From positions 62,001 to 126,000 of the forward strand of contig QCDL01000001.1 of assembly GCA_003280915.1 (NCBI GenBank): a DNA stretch of 64,000 nt, read 5' to 3'. Of the stretch, positions 19,670 through 31,660 are shown piece by piece. The translations under genes were made by a program, and so were the position numbers. The notes under the pieces were generated by a model, which was not told the DNA's origin, did no database searches, and worked only from the letters and a program-made list of their open reading frames with translations. The number at the start of each line of letters is the position of its first letter. The stretch's first letter is position 1. Source of the DNA: Prochlorococcus sp. AG-355-I04. GTDB lineage: Bacteria; Cyanobacteriota; Cyanobacteriia; PCC-6307; Cyanobiaceae.

Positions 19670-20560
19670 TTGAAATCAAAACTTCAGCAGACTTTAGAAA
19701 AAAAATCTAAAGTAATAACGGCAGAATTAATGCCGCCAAGAGGTGGAAGCCCCATAAGATCTCTTAAGATAGCACAACTTTTGAAGGATAAGGTACATGC
19801 TGTTAACATTACCGATGGAAGCAGAGCTGTAATGAGAATGTGCAGCTTGGCAATGTCCAAACTATTACTGGAAAATGGGATAGAACCAGTAATGCAAATT
19901 TCTTGCAGAGATCGTAATAAAATTGCTTTACAATCAGACATTCTGGGAGCAAATGCTTTAGGAATTAGAAACATCTTATGCATTACCGGTGATTCAGTAA
20001 AAGCTGGGGATCAACAAGATGCTAAAGCCGTTCATGAGTTTGAGTCAGTTAGATTGCTTCAACAAATTCAGTCTTTCAATAAAGGAATTGATCCTACTCT
20101 AGGAGAACTTTCCGATAAAAAAACATTTATTTTTGCAGGTGCTGCAGCTGATCCTAGTTGCAGAAATAAAAGAAGTTTAGAAAATAGAATGAGAAAGAAA
20201 AAAGAGGCTGGAGCTGGATTTATACAAACTCAAATGGTTATGGAAAAAGAAAATTTAATAGAGTTTTGTGAAAAAATTAGCAATCCTCTTGAAATTCCTG
20301 TAATAGCAGGTGTATTCCTATTAAAGTCTTACAAAAACGCTCTCTTTATAAACAAATACGTTCCAGGCGCAAATATACCTGAAAGTATCTTAAATCGTCT
20401 TAAAGATGCTAAAGACCCATTACAAGAAGGAATTAAAATTGCAGCTGAACAAGCTCATGATTTTTTAAATATCGCAAATGGTGTTCATCTAATGGCCGTA
20501 AAAGCAGAGCACTTAATTCCTGAGATTATTGAAAAAGCTGATCTTAGTCTGGAATATTAA
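19670..20560 (+). CDS. metF: 5,10-methylenetetrahydrofolate reductase
   Basis: The 296-residue protein is a single-domain MTHFR with ITAELMPPRGG at the N-terminus, VNITDGSRA, and the flavin-binding segment ILCITGDSVKAGDQ near residue 105. It makes 5-methyl-THF for methionine synthesis. The start is TTG at 19670, the only start codon ahead of the conserved N-terminus. Its last 17 bp overlap the end of the nucleotidyltransferase gene on the minus strand. Confidence 0.9.
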   Translation: MKSKLQQTLEKKSKVITAELMPPRGGSPIRSLKIAQLLKDKVHAVNITDGSRAVMRMCSLAMSKLLLENGIEPVMQISCRDRNKIALQSDILGANALGIRNILCITGDSVKAGDQQDAKAVHEFESVRLLQQIQSFNKGIDPTLGELSDKKTFIFAGAAADPSCRNKRSLENRMRKKKEAGAGFIQTQMVMEKENLIEFCEKISNPLEIPVIAGVFLLKSYKNALFINKYVPGANIPESILNRLKDAKDPLQEGIKIAAEQAHDFLNIANGVHLMAVKAEHLIPEIIEKADLSLEY

Positions 20561-21722
20561 TCAAATCAGTACCTAATAATTCTGCCATAGCTTTCTGCTG
20601 AGGCGATGGCTCAGTCAAATCGGATCTTCTTGAATCTGCTATTAACCAATCTAAAGATGCATCTTGCAAATCAAAATGATCTCCATTTTTCCCAACACAA
20701 TATTTACCAAACACTAACTTATCCATAAGTCTTACACCTTTACCAATTTTAGAATAATCAAAAATGATTGAGTTATCTATAGTTGCTCCCTCGCAAATGC
20801 AACAACTAGGTCCAATCATGGAAGGTCCAATAATAGTCGCTCCATCCTCGATCCTAGTCATGCCTCCTATATAAACCGGCCCGGTAATATTAACCTTTTC
20901 CCAGTTAGCCGCTACATTCAAACCGGTAAAAACTCCTGGTTTTATTTCTTTCCCTGGAATTTGTACTTGTCTTACCTTACCTTGCAATACATTTCTAATA
21001 GCACTCCAATAATCAGGAACTTTTCCAATATCTACCCATTCAAAATCCATTGGTAATGCAAAAAATGGTAAATCCATTTCAACAAGTTTAGGGAAAAGAT
21101 CAGCTCCAATATCAAATTTCTCTGCTGAAGGTATGTAATTAAAAATTTCGGGTTCGAAAAGATAAATTCCTGTATTTATAGAGTCACTTAAAGCTTGATC
21201 AACTGTTGGCTTTTCCTGAAAAGCCTTTATACGACCATTTTCATCAGAAACTACGACTCCGTAACTTGATACTTGATCTTTAGTTACCTTCTTTGTTATT
21301 AAGCTAGCAATAGCTCCTTTCTGCTTATGTTTTTTAACAGCTTGAGTTAAATCTAAATCAACTAAAGCATCACCACACAAAACAACAAAAGTTTCATCAA
21401 AGAAATTTTGAAAATCCTGAATTTTTTTTAATCCTCCTGCTGATCCCAAAGCATCACCAATTAATTCTCCATCTTCAATTCTTCCCTCAAAACTATAGGC
21501 AATTTCTACTCCAAATCTTTGCCCATCCCTAAAATAATTTTCAATTTCTTCAGCCAGATGTGAAACATTTACCATTATTTCCTTAAAGTTATGTTCTCTT
21601 AAAAGTTCCAAGAGAAACTCCATAACAGGTTTTTGCAAAATCGGAATCATAGGTTTGGGAATCACATGCGTAATAGGCTGAACACGTGTACCCTTACCTG
21701 CAGCAAGTATCATTGCCTTCAT
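20544..21722 (-). CDS. Sugar-phosphate nucleotidyltransferase with left-handed beta-helix domain
   Basis: The 392-residue protein starts with the nucleotidyltransferase motif MKAMILAAGKGTRVQPIT and KPMIPILQKPV (1-33). It ends in hexapeptide-like repeats (TGPVYIGGMTRIEDGATIIG and following). It would activate a sugar 1-phosphate with GTP, UTP or another NTP; mannose-1-phosphate guanylyltransferase and glucose-1-phosphate uridylyl/thymidylyltransferase are the likeliest. The exact sugar cannot be fixed by eye. It lies 48 bp downstream of scpA on the same strand. Confidence 0.88.
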   Translation of the reverse strand: MKAMILAAGKGTRVQPITHVIPKPMIPILQKPVMEFLLELLREHNFKEIMVNVSHLAEEIENYFRDGQRFGVEIAYSFEGRIEDGELIGDALGSAGGLKKIQDFQNFFDETFVVLCGDALVDLDLTQAVKKHKQKGAIASLITKKVTKDQVSSYGVVVSDENGRIKAFQEKPTVDQALSDSINTGIYLFEPEIFNYIPSAEKFDIGADLFPKLVEMDLPFFALPMDFEWVDIGKVPDYWSAIRNVLQGKVRQVQIPGKEIKPGVFTGLNVAANWEKVNITGPVYIGGMTRIEDGATIIGPSMIGPSCCICEGATIDNSIIFDYSKIGKGVRLMDKLVFGKYCVGKNGDHFDLQDASLDWLIADSRRSDLTEPSPQQKAMAELLGTDLINIPD

Positions 21723-21770
21723 GAATTCAAAACCTCTTTTTAAAGATTATACGTTATTACTAATAAGCTC

Positions 21771-22593
21771 CTAAACAGCAGAAGGAACGGTCTTGGTTAC
21801 ATCAAGATTCTCTATAGGCAATTGAGCTAAACCTCCTTCAGGAATTATTCTTTTAATCTGAATTGGGCCATATAAGTAGTTAATTTGTTTTATTTCAATT
21901 TTGCTTTCAGATGATAAAAATAACAAGGCCCAAAAAACCCCCAAACGATCTTTATCTAAATCATTTTTTTCAACAGTTTGCCATTTCTCAACTAGATATT
22001 CAAAATCTGTCCACTGTAATGCTTTTTTCCCACCCATCAATAAATTTACCTAGTGCTTTAGTGGTTTCCGGTAGTTTCTCGCGATGAGCTAACGACTTTA
22101 CTTGAGAAATTAAAGCTTTATCTGAATATTTTTTATTTCTTTTTCTCTTCATTAGTAAAAGGTCTTGGGTTTCTATAACTTCAGCAATAGACTCTAACTG
22201 ACTTACCAGTTCTCCCAGAGTTGTTGTACGTTTGAGAATTGGTTGTGCTATTGACCTCCTCCTTAGATATTTTTCAGGATATTTTGGTATATCAAATTCT
22301 CGGTCAATCCAATCTTGATCATCAAAGTCAAAATCATCTTCGAAATCGGAAGAATTGTCTTTGAAAACATCAGATTCCAAAACTTGAGCCTTTAAATTAA
22401 CTAGTACGGAAGCAGCAAAAAAAGCTTCGCTTGTCTCAGATAAATCCTTATGGTAGGAACTTTTGCTATATGATTTGCTGCCGAAAGATTGTGAATATTG
22501 CTCTAAAAAACTATCAATTACACTTATCACATCAATATCCCATGGATCAAGATCACCTTTACCTGCGGCGTCTTGTAGAAACTTAATCAACAA
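21771..22593 (-). pseudogene. scpA: Segregation and condensation protein A, broken by a one-base frameshift
   Basis: Two overlapping frames encode the two halves of one ScpA. 22593-22000 gives LLIKFLQDAAGKGDLDPWDI through GKFIDGWEK; 22040-21771 resumes with KALQWTDFEYLVEKW and the winged-helix C-terminus. The join is at the six-T run 22023-22028: dropping one T makes a single continuous protein (...GWEKALQWTDF...). ScpA is the kleisin of the Smc-ScpAB condensin. The shift is either a real mutation, a programmed slip, or a homopolymer sequencing error. The start is also unclear: the listed TTG at 22593 lies inside sequence that still looks coding upstream. Confidence 0.8.
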
Positions 22594-22716
22594 TCTAGGT
22601 CCTAATTGTTGTCTATGAATAGGGTTGTAGTTAGATATTTTTAAATTGGTAATTACTATACATAAGATATACCCTTAATTATTTAATGCCAAACAATGTC
22701 GCATTAATTTTAAAAA

Positions 22717-24357
22717 TTATATAGTTGGAGCTTTTAGGATCTCATTTGTTTTAGTTCCTGAAAAAATATTTGTTTTCACAGCACTTTTAACTGCAGTTAA
22801 ATCTCGATCCACCAAATTATTGATAGATGCAATGTAACTTTCAGTAATTAATCTAGGGTACAAACCTATTCCAATAATCGGTAAAAGTAAACAAGCAATA
22901 ATATAAACTTCCCTTGGCTCTGCATCTATAAGTTTTCGTTCTTCAATCAATTTAGGATTTTCTTTACCAAAGAAAATTTCTCGTAACATTGAAAGTAGAT
23001 AAATAGGAGTAAGTATTACACCGATAGCAGCTAAAGAAGCCATCACTACCCTAAACGGAAGTGTATAAACTTCATCAGTAACAAATCCTGTAAATACCAT
23101 TAATTCGGAAACAAATCCGCTCATACCGGGCAAAGCTAAGGAAGCAAGGGAGCAAGCAGTCCATAGGGCAAACATGATCCTCATTTTTTGTCCAACACCA
23201 CTCATTTCATCAAGTTTAAGAGTCTTTGTCCTGTCATAGGTGGCACCAACAAGAAAAAATAAACTTGCACCTATTAATCCATGACTAACCATTTGCAGCA
23301 TAGCTCCACTTGTTCCAAGGCTACTAAAACTCCCTATACCAATAAGAACGAAACCCATATGACTTATCGAACTATATGCAATTTTTCTTTTAAGATTTCT
23401 TTGAGCAAAAGAAGTTAATGCAGCATAAATTATATTAACTACCCCTAGAACTATTAATAATGGGGCAAATTGAGCATGAGCAACGGGTAATAATTGTGCA
23501 TTAAATCTTAAAAGAGCATATCCTCCCATCTTTAATAAAATTCCTGCTAGAAGCATATGAACAGGAGCTGTAGCCTCTCCATGAGCATCTGGAAGCCAAG
23601 TATGAAGAGGTACAATTGGTAGTTTCACTCCAAATGCAATTAAAAGCCCGATGTAACATAATATTTGGAATTTTTGACTAAAGTCTTGAGCTGCCAAGTG
23701 AGAAAACTCAAAGTTAGGTATTTCTGTACCATAAAAACCCATTGCTAACGCTGCTAAAAGAATGAAGATAGAACTACCAGCTGTATAAATAATGAATTTT
23801 GTTGCTGCATATTGTCGATTTTTGCCACCCCATATAGCCAATAATAAATAAACGGGAATTAACTCAAGTTCCCAAGTTAGAAAGAATAAAAGCATATCTT
23901 GTACTGCAAAAACAGCGATTTGCCCACCATCCATAACCAATATCAAAAAGAAAAATAACTTTGGTTTGAACTTTACTGGCCATGCAGCAAGAACTGCTAA
24001 AGCAGTTATAAAACTAGTTAACAATATTAAAGGCATTGACAAGCCATCAACGCCAACAGACCAAGTAAGACCTAAATCAGGGAGCCAGCTAATATTTTCT
24101 TTCAGTTGAACATTTTCATTACTAATATCAAAGCCATTTATATATGAACCTACAGTTATTAAAAAAGTTATTAATGCAATAGACAATGCGAACCATCTCA
24201 CCTCTTTGCCATCCCCTTTATCCGGGAAAAAAGGTATCACAAATGCACTACCAATTGGAAATAAAATTGAAGCAGATAACCAAGGAAAATTTGACAATCC
24301 AGCTCCCAAAGTTCCCAACATTTGTGTCGCAAAATGTGTATAAAAATAAGTACTCAA
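22717..24357 (-). CDS. ndhD: NDH-1 complex subunit D (proton-pumping, NuoM-like)
   Basis: The protein is 546 residues from a TTG at 24357, or 534 from the ATG at 24321. The latter gives [18 protein letters not shown], which may be the true start. It has about 14 membrane helices and the conserved [17 protein letters not shown] and [20 protein letters not shown]. It is an antiporter-like subunit of the NDH-1 membrane arm, here the respiratory/cyclic (D1) type by its pairing with ndhF. It lies 85 bp downstream of ndhF on the same strand. Confidence 0.96.
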   Translation of the reverse strand: MSTYFYTHFATQMLGTLGAGLSNFPWLSASILFPIGSAFVIPFFPDKGDGKEVRWFALSIALITFLITVGSYINGFDISNENVQLKENISWLPDLGLTWSVGVDGLSMPLILLTSFITALAVLAAWPVKFKPKLFFFLILVMDGGQIAVFAVQDMLLFFLTWELELIPVYLLLAIWGGKNRQYAATKFIIYTAGSSIFILLAALAMGFYGTEIPNFEFSHLAAQDFSQKFQILCYIGLLIAFGVKLPIVPLHTWLPDAHGEATAPVHMLLAGILLKMGGYALLRFNAQLLPVAHAQFAPLLIVLGVVNIIYAALTSFAQRNLKRKIAYSSISHMGFVLIGIGSFSSLGTSGAMLQMVSHGLIGASLFFLVGATYDRTKTLKLDEMSGVGQKMRIMFALWTACSLASLALPGMSGFVSELMVFTGFVTDEVYTLPFRVVMASLAAIGVILTPIYLLSMLREIFFGKENPKLIEERKLIDAEPREVYIIACLLLPIIGIGLYPRLITESYIASINNLVDRDLTAVKSAVKTNIFSGTKTNEILKAPTI

Positions 24358-24442
24358 TTTAATAAGAAATTTATCTTAAATAAAGTCTAGAAATTTTCTG
24401 TATTTTTTCACCCCAATGGACAGTGAAGACACACAATTGTAA

Positions 24443-26464
24443 TTAAGATACTTGTGGAGATTGAATACCAAATATAGCAACTAGTAGAATTACTCCTCCA
24501 AAAACAATAAGCGCATAAAATTGAGCCCTACCAGTCTCAAAATATTTTAGACCTTCTCCACTACCTAAAGTTACAAGTCCAGTAAGATTTACGACGCCAT
24601 CAACAACCTTAGAATCAACTTCTAAGACTTCTTTAGCAAGTTTTCTACTACCCTTAACAAAAAGTTTTTCATTGATAGCATCTAGATACCATTTATTGGA
24701 TAAAAACCTGTTGATACTAGGAAACTTTTCAGCAAATAAAACTGATAAATTAATTTTTTTCACAAAATATGCCTGATAAGCAATAATGATTCCAGCTGAT
24801 GCAATAAGGACTGAAGCTATCGCTAAAGGCAAAAATTCTTTTAATTCGAAAGCTTTTGCAGCAGTCTCTGCTTCTTCCGGATCTAGTAAATTTGCAATTT
24901 TGCTATCCCATGGAAGTCCCATAAAACCGATAATTAGAGATGGTACAGCTAGAAATACCAAGGGAAATGTCATTGACCAGGGTGACTCATGAATAGAGCC
25001 ATGTTCTTCATGCTGTTCTTCATTTTCTTCATCTTGGTTTGTTTTAGAGGCTAATAGAAGCTCTTTTTGCAAATCTTTATTCTCACCTCTAAAATCTCCT
25101 TCAAATGTCAAGAAATAAAGCCTAAACATATAAAAAGCAGTCATACCAGCAGTTAGAAGTCCTATAAACCAAAAAGCTGGAAATGATATAAATGCATTTC
25201 CTAGGATCTCGTCTTTACTCCAAAAACCTGCCAATGGGGGAATACCACTAATTGCTACGCAACCTATTAAAAATGTTGTTGATGTATATGGCATTTTTTT
25301 TCTTAAACCGCCCATTAATCTCATATCTTGAGCTAATACAGGCTGATGGCCAACTACTTCTTCCATAGCATGTATTACTGAACCAGATCCCAAAAAGAGC
25401 ATTGCTTTAAAGCAAGCATGAGTCACCAAATGAAAAATTCCTGCAACTGGCGCTCCACAACCCATTGCAAGCATCATATACCCAAGCTGAGAGACTGTGC
25501 TATAAGCTAAACCTTTTTTTAAATCCATTTGGGTCAAAGCTATAGAGGCTCCTAAAAAACAAGTAATGGTACCAACTAAAGCAATAATGAACTGAATAGA
25601 GGGGAATATTGAATACAAAGGTTGAAGTCTTGCTACAAGAAATATGCCTGCAGCAACCATTGTTGCAGCATGGATAAGTGCAGAAATAGGTGTCGGGCCT
25701 TCCATCGCATCAGGCAACCACACATGAAGAGGAAACTGAGCAGATTTTGCCATTGGCCCTAAAAAAACTAAAAAACAAAGCAATAAAGCAGCCCAAATAG
25801 GTATCGAATTATCAGATATTGATTGAGAAATTCCAGTGGCTATTTCATTAAAATCAAAACTATTTGTTGCCCAAAATAGGCCAAGAATTCCTAGTAATAA
25901 TCCAAAATCTCCCACTCTATTAACAACAAATGCTTTTTGTGCAGCGTGGGCAGCACCATCCCTGTCATACCAAAAACCAACCAACAAATAAGAACACATT
26001 CCAACTAATTCCCAAAAAACATAAATTTCTAATAAATTCGGACTAACTATTAATCCCATCATTGAACTACTAAATAATGCTAAATATGTAAAAAATCTGA
26101 CATAACCTTTGTCATGCGCCATATAACCATGAGAGTAAATCATCACCAGCAACGTTATAGTCGTTACAAGAGCAAGCATTACACTCCCCAAAGGATCAAG
26201 GACAAAACCCATCGGGATTGTAAAATCCCCAGCACTAGCCCATACAAATAATTTTTCTACAGATTGATAACCATTAACTTGTTCAATCAGAGCTTTGTAA
26301 CTAATTACTGCAGAAATGCCAACAAAAGAGATAAGACCTACAGAAACAATTTCTCTAGAATTATTAATTTTCTTGTTAATACTTATCAGACCTAATCCAG
26401 AAAGCACTGCTCCAATAAGTGGGAAAACGGGAATTAACCAGGCAATTTCTGAAGCTTGAGGCAT
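24443..26464 (-). CDS. ndhF: NDH-1 complex subunit F (NuoL-like, distal pump)
   Basis: The 673-residue protein has about 16 membrane helices, with FWELVGMCSYLLVGFW, AKSAQFPLHVWLPDAMEGPT and LAYSTVSQLGYMMLA as hallmarks. A charged loop with Glu/His (DEENEEQHEEHGS) falls in the last third, and the C-terminal part holds the lateral helix. It is the outer proton pump of NDH-1. The gene sits in a Z-ISO-ndhF-ndhD minus-strand run. The divergently placed rbcR gene lies 846 bp upstream of its start. Confidence 0.97.
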   Translation of the reverse strand: MPQASEIAWLIPVFPLIGAVLSGLGLISINKKINNSREIVSVGLISFVGISAVISYKALIEQVNGYQSVEKLFVWASAGDFTIPMGFVLDPLGSVMLALVTTITLLVMIYSHGYMAHDKGYVRFFTYLALFSSSMMGLIVSPNLLEIYVFWELVGMCSYLLVGFWYDRDGAAHAAQKAFVVNRVGDFGLLLGILGLFWATNSFDFNEIATGISQSISDNSIPIWAALLLCFLVFLGPMAKSAQFPLHVWLPDAMEGPTPISALIHAATMVAAGIFLVARLQPLYSIFPSIQFIIALVGTITCFLGASIALTQMDLKKGLAYSTVSQLGYMMLAMGCGAPVAGIFHLVTHACFKAMLFLGSGSVIHAMEEVVGHQPVLAQDMRLMGGLRKKMPYTSTTFLIGCVAISGIPPLAGFWSKDEILGNAFISFPAFWFIGLLTAGMTAFYMFRLYFLTFEGDFRGENKDLQKELLLASKTNQDEENEEQHEEHGSIHESPWSMTFPLVFLAVPSLIIGFMGLPWDSKIANLLDPEEAETAAKAFELKEFLPLAIASVLIASAGIIIAYQAYFVKKINLSVLFAEKFPSINRFLSNKWYLDAINEKLFVKGSRKLAKEVLEVDSKVVDGVVNLTGLVTLGSGEGLKYFETGRAQFYALIVFGGVILLVAIFGIQSPQVS

Positions 26465-26498
26465 GTTTTAAAAAACTTATATTTAAGATTTTAAACTG

Positions 26499-27227
26499 TC
26501 AATTGAAAAATTCAGACAAAAATGATGAATTAAATGTTTTAACAGCAATATTTATATATTGATGAGACCACCAAAGTACGCCTATTGCAATTAATATGCC
26601 AAATTGAGATAACCTAAAAAATTCTTTAATCTTAAATTCTTGCCTCCCCTCAAGTATTGCCATAAAGGGGATTATGGAAGTATTTTTTTTAAAATTTTCA
26701 AATTCTTCTCCAAATCTATTTGCTAATCTCTTGTCACCATGCCAGATTGCAAAAAGATGATGCAAAACTAAGCCAATAGAAGTTACTAATGTGAATGATG
26801 TACCAATCCATAAAGTATGAGCAAAACACCAAATTATCTGACCAAATGCTTGAGGATGTCTTGTAATTCGCATTATTCCAGTTCCATAGATTCGTACTTT
26901 AGGTTTTAAAACCGAAGGAATTTCTAGCAAATTGTAAGTAGCGGGATATAAAAATAAAAAACTTATTGCAGTTAAGAACCAAACGACCATAAAAACAAAA
27001 TTATTGCCCTGTAAATTCCATAATCTGATTCCGTCATATCTATGAGCCAAAAAATAACTGATCAAGATAATTGCAGATGGCAAACTTAAAAAAACAAAAC
27101 ATAACCGCCATAATCTCGGACCCATAATAGATTCTGCTTTGATTCTTAAAGCAGCTCCCCCACTATGAATAACCGCAAAAATCAAAATCAAAAGTAAGAT
27201 GATTAGGGAAGTTTTATGTGTCTCCAT
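26499..27227 (-). CDS. NnrU-family membrane protein, probable 15-cis-zeta-carotene isomerase
   Basis: The 242-residue protein has about six hydrophobic segments. It carries the NnrU core RITRHPQAFGQIIWCFAHTL with two histidines suited to haem binding, preceded by YGTGIM. Plant and cyanobacterial Z-ISO belong to this family and isomerise 9,15,9'-tri-cis-zeta-carotene between the Pds and Zds steps. Pds, CrtB and Zds are all in this window, so the pathway needs this step, which makes Z-ISO the best guess. Other NnrU proteins act in nitrogen oxide metabolism, for which there is no other sign here. It is 34 bp upstream of ndhF. Confidence 0.72.
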   Translation of the reverse strand: METHKTSLIILLLILIFAVIHSGGAALRIKAESIMGPRLWRLCFVFLSLPSAIILISYFLAHRYDGIRLWNLQGNNFVFMVVWFLTAISFLFLYPATYNLLEIPSVLKPKVRIYGTGIMRITRHPQAFGQIIWCFAHTLWIGTSFTLVTSIGLVLHHLFAIWHGDKRLANRFGEEFENFKKNTSIIPFMAILEGRQEFKIKEFFRLSQFGILIAIGVLWWSHQYINIAVKTFNSSFLSEFFN

Positions 27228-27310
27228 AAATTTAAAATGTTCAAATAATTTTTGTTCTTAACAAGAATGCTACAAAGCATTAGAATTATAAGAAATTGTA
27301 GGCATAATAA

Positions 27311-28255
27311 ATGCCAGAATTACCTTTTACACTCGACCAATTAAGAATATTAAAAGCTATAGCAGCTCAAGGAAGTTTTAAAAAAGCTGCAGATCTCTTA
27401 TACGTAACCCAACCTGCCGTGAGTTTACAAATACAAAATTTAGAAAAACAACTTGAAATCACAATTTTCGATAGAGGTGGCAGAAAAGCTCTATTGACTG
27501 AAGCAGGGAGACTATTACTTGAATATTGTGAACGAATTTTGAATCAATGCGACGAAGCTTGTAAAGCTATTGAAGATTTAAATAGCTTAAAAGGTGGAAC
27601 TCTTGTTATTGGAGCGAGCCAAACAACGGGTACTTATTTAATGCCGAGAATGATAGGACTATTCAGACAAAAATACCCTGATGTATCGGTTCAACTTCAA
27701 GTTCATAGTACGAGAAGAACTGGTTGGAGTGTCGCCAATGGACAAATTGACTTAGCCATTATTGGCGGACAATTACCTGGAGATTTGGAAAATTTGCTAC
27801 AAGTAATTCCATATGCCACTGATGAATTGGCATTAGTTTTACCATCTAAACATCCACTTTCGACTAAAAAAGAGCTTCTAAAAGAAGACTTATACAAATT
27901 AAATTTTGTAACATTAGACTCACAATCTACAACAAGAAAAGTTGTTGACAAACTTCTCCAAGATTCTGGGCTTGATATTCAAAGATTAAAAATTGAGATG
28001 GAACTTAACTCTCTTGAAGCAATCAAGAATGCGGTTCAATCAGGTTTAGGTGCTTCCTTTTTGCCTGTTGTTTCTATTGAAAGAGAATTATCGGCTGGAA
28101 CAATCCACAAAGCATTCATTTCTGATTTAGAGGTTAAAAGAGAACTTAAATTAATTACTAATCCATCAAGATATACTTCAAGAGCATCAGAAGTATTTAA
28201 GAAAAACATTCTTCCGCAATTTGCTAGTTTAGAAAGTCCTTTGAGGTATTTATAA
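27311..28255 (+). CDS. rbcR: LysR-type regulator RbcR (Ycf30)
   Basis: The 314-residue LysR protein has an N-terminal winged [23 protein letters not shown] and [20 protein letters not shown], about 6-48. A periplasmic-binding-like effector domain follows. The N-terminus is of the CbbR/RbcR/NdhR group, which senses carbon-metabolism intermediates and controls RuBisCO and inorganic-carbon or NDH genes. It diverges from the Z-ISO-ndhF-ndhD run with 83 bp between starts, so that gap may hold its operator. It is convergent with the DUF3172 gene, 6 bp apart. Confidence 0.9.
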   Translation: MPELPFTLDQLRILKAIAAQGSFKKAADLLYVTQPAVSLQIQNLEKQLEITIFDRGGRKALLTEAGRLLLEYCERILNQCDEACKAIEDLNSLKGGTLVIGASQTTGTYLMPRMIGLFRQKYPDVSVQLQVHSTRRTGWSVANGQIDLAIIGGQLPGDLENLLQVIPYATDELALVLPSKHPLSTKKELLKEDLYKLNFVTLDSQSTTRKVVDKLLQDSGLDIQRLKIEMELNSLEAIKNAVQSGLGASFLPVVSIERELSAGTIHKAFISDLEVKRELKLITNPSRYTSRASEVFKKNILPQFASLESPLRYL

Positions 28256-28261
28256 TTTTGA

Positions 28262-28885
28262 TCAAAACTGAATTGCTTCTTTGTTAATACCTACCCCGCC
28301 GTCTTCTGCTTGTCCATCCCCTTTTATTATAAATTTATTTTCATTTACATCAGTCTGATAAACACACTTAACTATTGGCTTATCTCTTATAGAACCAATA
28401 TAAGCAAAAGTATTCATCCTTTGCTTACATTCTCTTACATCTTCATTACTAATTGCGCCCTGTTTTTGTAACACTGTCCAATTCTCTCTTCTAATCACAC
28501 ATCCCGGCTGAAGAGCTGGTTGCGTTACAAAACTAGTAGATGGATTTAGAGTCGTATACATTTCAACATCAATTACAAAAGCACTAGCTCCCCATTGTCT
28601 GCAAAATTCAGGGTCTGGAACAGCCATATCTAATTGTTGTTGACTTGCTATATTTCCCTGCCCGCCATCAGTTGTACTTGTAATAGCACTCCCGATACCA
28701 ACTCCTAAAATTAAAACTCCAGCAAGTACAGCAATGGTTCCTGTACTAAAGTTGATCTTTTGTTCAGAAGAAGCAGGCAATCTATTGCTTCTTTGACCAT
28801 ACTGTTCCATGTCCCTTGGATTTGGAGGATAATAACTTCTATTTGAGCCTCTTCTTGGCCTTCTGTTTGATGGTGGTCTATTCAC
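28262..28885 (-). CDS. DUF3172 membrane-anchored protein
   Basis: The 207-residue protein has a basic, Arg/Asn/Pro-rich N-terminus, one membrane helix at about 50-68 ([19 protein letters not shown]), and a soluble domain. The soluble domain has the DUF3172 signature [20 protein letters not shown], then [20 protein letters not shown] and [14 protein letters not shown]. Three or four cysteines are conserved in the domain. The family is cyanobacteria/plastid specific and has no assigned role that I know. Its ATG overlaps the ndhM stop by 4 bp, so it is probably translated with ndhM. Confidence 0.85.
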   Translation of the reverse strand: MNRPPSNRRPRRGSNRSYYPPNPRDMEQYGQRSNRLPASSEQKINFSTGTIAVLAGVLILGVGIGSAITSTTDGGQGNIASQQQLDMAVPDPEFCRQWGASAFVIDVEMYTTLNPSTSFVTQPALQPGCVIRRENWTVLQKQGAISNEDVRECKQRMNTFAYIGSIRDKPIVKCVYQTDVNENKFIIKGDGQAEDGGVGINKEAIQF

Positions 28886-29229
28886 AGTACTTCATTAGTC
28901 TTTGGTAAACCCATTGAATAATTCATTACCCTACAATCAGGGTTATAACTAAGCTGACCGTTTTGAAGCAAAAATTTAATTAAACATTCGATTTCTGATC
29001 CTATTTTTCGAAGTTCATAATCATCTAAATCCTTTCCTGCTCTCTCTTTTATTAATTCATTGAATTTTTCATTTATTTTGTTCAGAGAATCTTGGTTCCA
29101 AATAAATTCGTTATCGGGATCTAAATCAAGAGTTAGTTTATTGGGATGAAACTTTAATTCTTCATCTACCACTTCGGCAGTAAAAATTCTTACATGCCTA
29201 GTAGTCGATTTTAAAAGCATTTTTTCCAT
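28882..29229 (-). CDS. ndhM: NDH-1 complex subunit M (oxygenic-type)
   Basis: The 115-residue soluble protein matches Ndh[18 protein letters not shown] at the N-terminus (a second Met at position 4 may be the start), [13 protein letters not shown], and [15 protein letters not shown] near the end. NdhM is specific to oxygenic phototrophs and sits at the interface of the peripheral arm near NdhO and NdhN. It diverges from pds with a 90-bp gap. Confidence 0.93.
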   Translation of the reverse strand: MEKMLLKSTTRHVRIFTAEVVDEELKFHPNKLTLDLDPDNEFIWNQDSLNKINEKFNELIKERAGKDLDDYELRKIGSEIECLIKFLLQNGQLSYNPDCRVMNYSMGLPKTNEVL

Positions 29230-29277
29230 AATTTTACGAAATAATCAACGAAAAAAACTATTATGTTCTAACTTTAA

Positions 29278-30726
<1,449 letters not shown>

Positions 30727-30751
30727 AAATCCATTTATCAGCTAAAACTTT

Positions 30752-31660
30752 TTGAAAAATTCAATTTCTCAACTAGATCAAGCATACGAGATATGCCGAA
30801 AAGAAACACAACAATGGGCTAAAACCTTTTACTTAGGAACTCTTTTATTGCCACAAGAAAAAAGAAAAGCTATTTGGGCGATTTATGTTTGGTGTAGAAG
30901 AACAGATGAAATAATGGATAGCGTAGAAGCTTCAAATAAATCGCAAGATGAGCTTTCAGACAATCTAGATGAATGGGAAGAAAATACTAAAAATGTATTT
31001 AAAGGAATTATCAAATCTGAATTAGACTCAGTTTTATTAGATACAATCGAGAAATATCCACAAAGTATTCAACCTTATCTAGACATGATAGATGGCCAGA
31101 GAATGGACCTAAATAAATTTAGATACAAAAATTTTGATGAATTGAAACTCTATTGCTATAGAGTCGCAGGGACTGTTGGTTTAATGACTCAGAATGTGAT
31201 GGGGATTGATAGCGCTTATACATCAGCTCCATGGAGTGCAATGCCTGACCCCTCTGAAGCAGCTATCGCTCTAGGAATTGCAAATCAATTAACAAATATA
31301 TTGAGGGACGTGGGAGAAGATAGACAGAGAGGTCGTATTTATCTACCGCAATCGGATATTGAAAAATTCAATTATTCTGAAGAAGAACTTTTAAAAGGAA
31401 AAATAAACAATCAGTGGAAAGCACTGATGAACTTTCAATTAACAAGGGCTCGCGAATGGTTCCAAAAATCTGAGGATGGTATTAAGTGGCTATCTTCTGA
31501 CGCAAGATGGCCAGTATGGACGTCTTTACGCCTTTACAGAGGAATATTAGATTCTATTGAAAGGTTAGATTATGATGTATTTAACAATAGGGCTTTTGTA
31601 AAAAATTCAGTAAAAGCTCTTGAAATTCCAATTTCTTTTTTAATTTCTCGAATTAAATAA
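30752..31660 (+). CDS. crtB: Phytoene synthase (intact copy)
   Basis: The 302-residue protein has both Asp-rich motifs of squalene/phytoene synthases: RRTDEIMDS (D52, D56) and NILRDVGEDRQRGRIYLP (D186, D190). It joins two GGPP to phytoene. The start is TTG at 30752, 25 bp after pds. From residue about 92 onward (base 31026) the gene is part of the 1478-bp tandem repeat, so a headless copy of the same region lies at 32504-33138. This copy retains the full reading frame and the pds linkage and is presumed to be the working gene. Confidence 0.95.
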   Translation: MKNSISQLDQAYEICRKETQQWAKTFYLGTLLLPQEKRKAIWAIYVWCRRTDEIMDSVEASNKSQDELSDNLDEWEENTKNVFKGIIKSELDSVLLDTIEKYPQSIQPYLDMIDGQRMDLNKFRYKNFDELKLYCYRVAGTVGLMTQNVMGIDSAYTSAPWSAMPDPSEAAIALGIANQLTNILRDVGEDRQRGRIYLPQSDIEKFNYSEEELLKGKINNQWKALMNFQLTRAREWFQKSEDGIKWLSSDARWPVWTSLRLYRGILDSIERLDYDVFNNRAFVKNSVKALEIPISFLISRIK

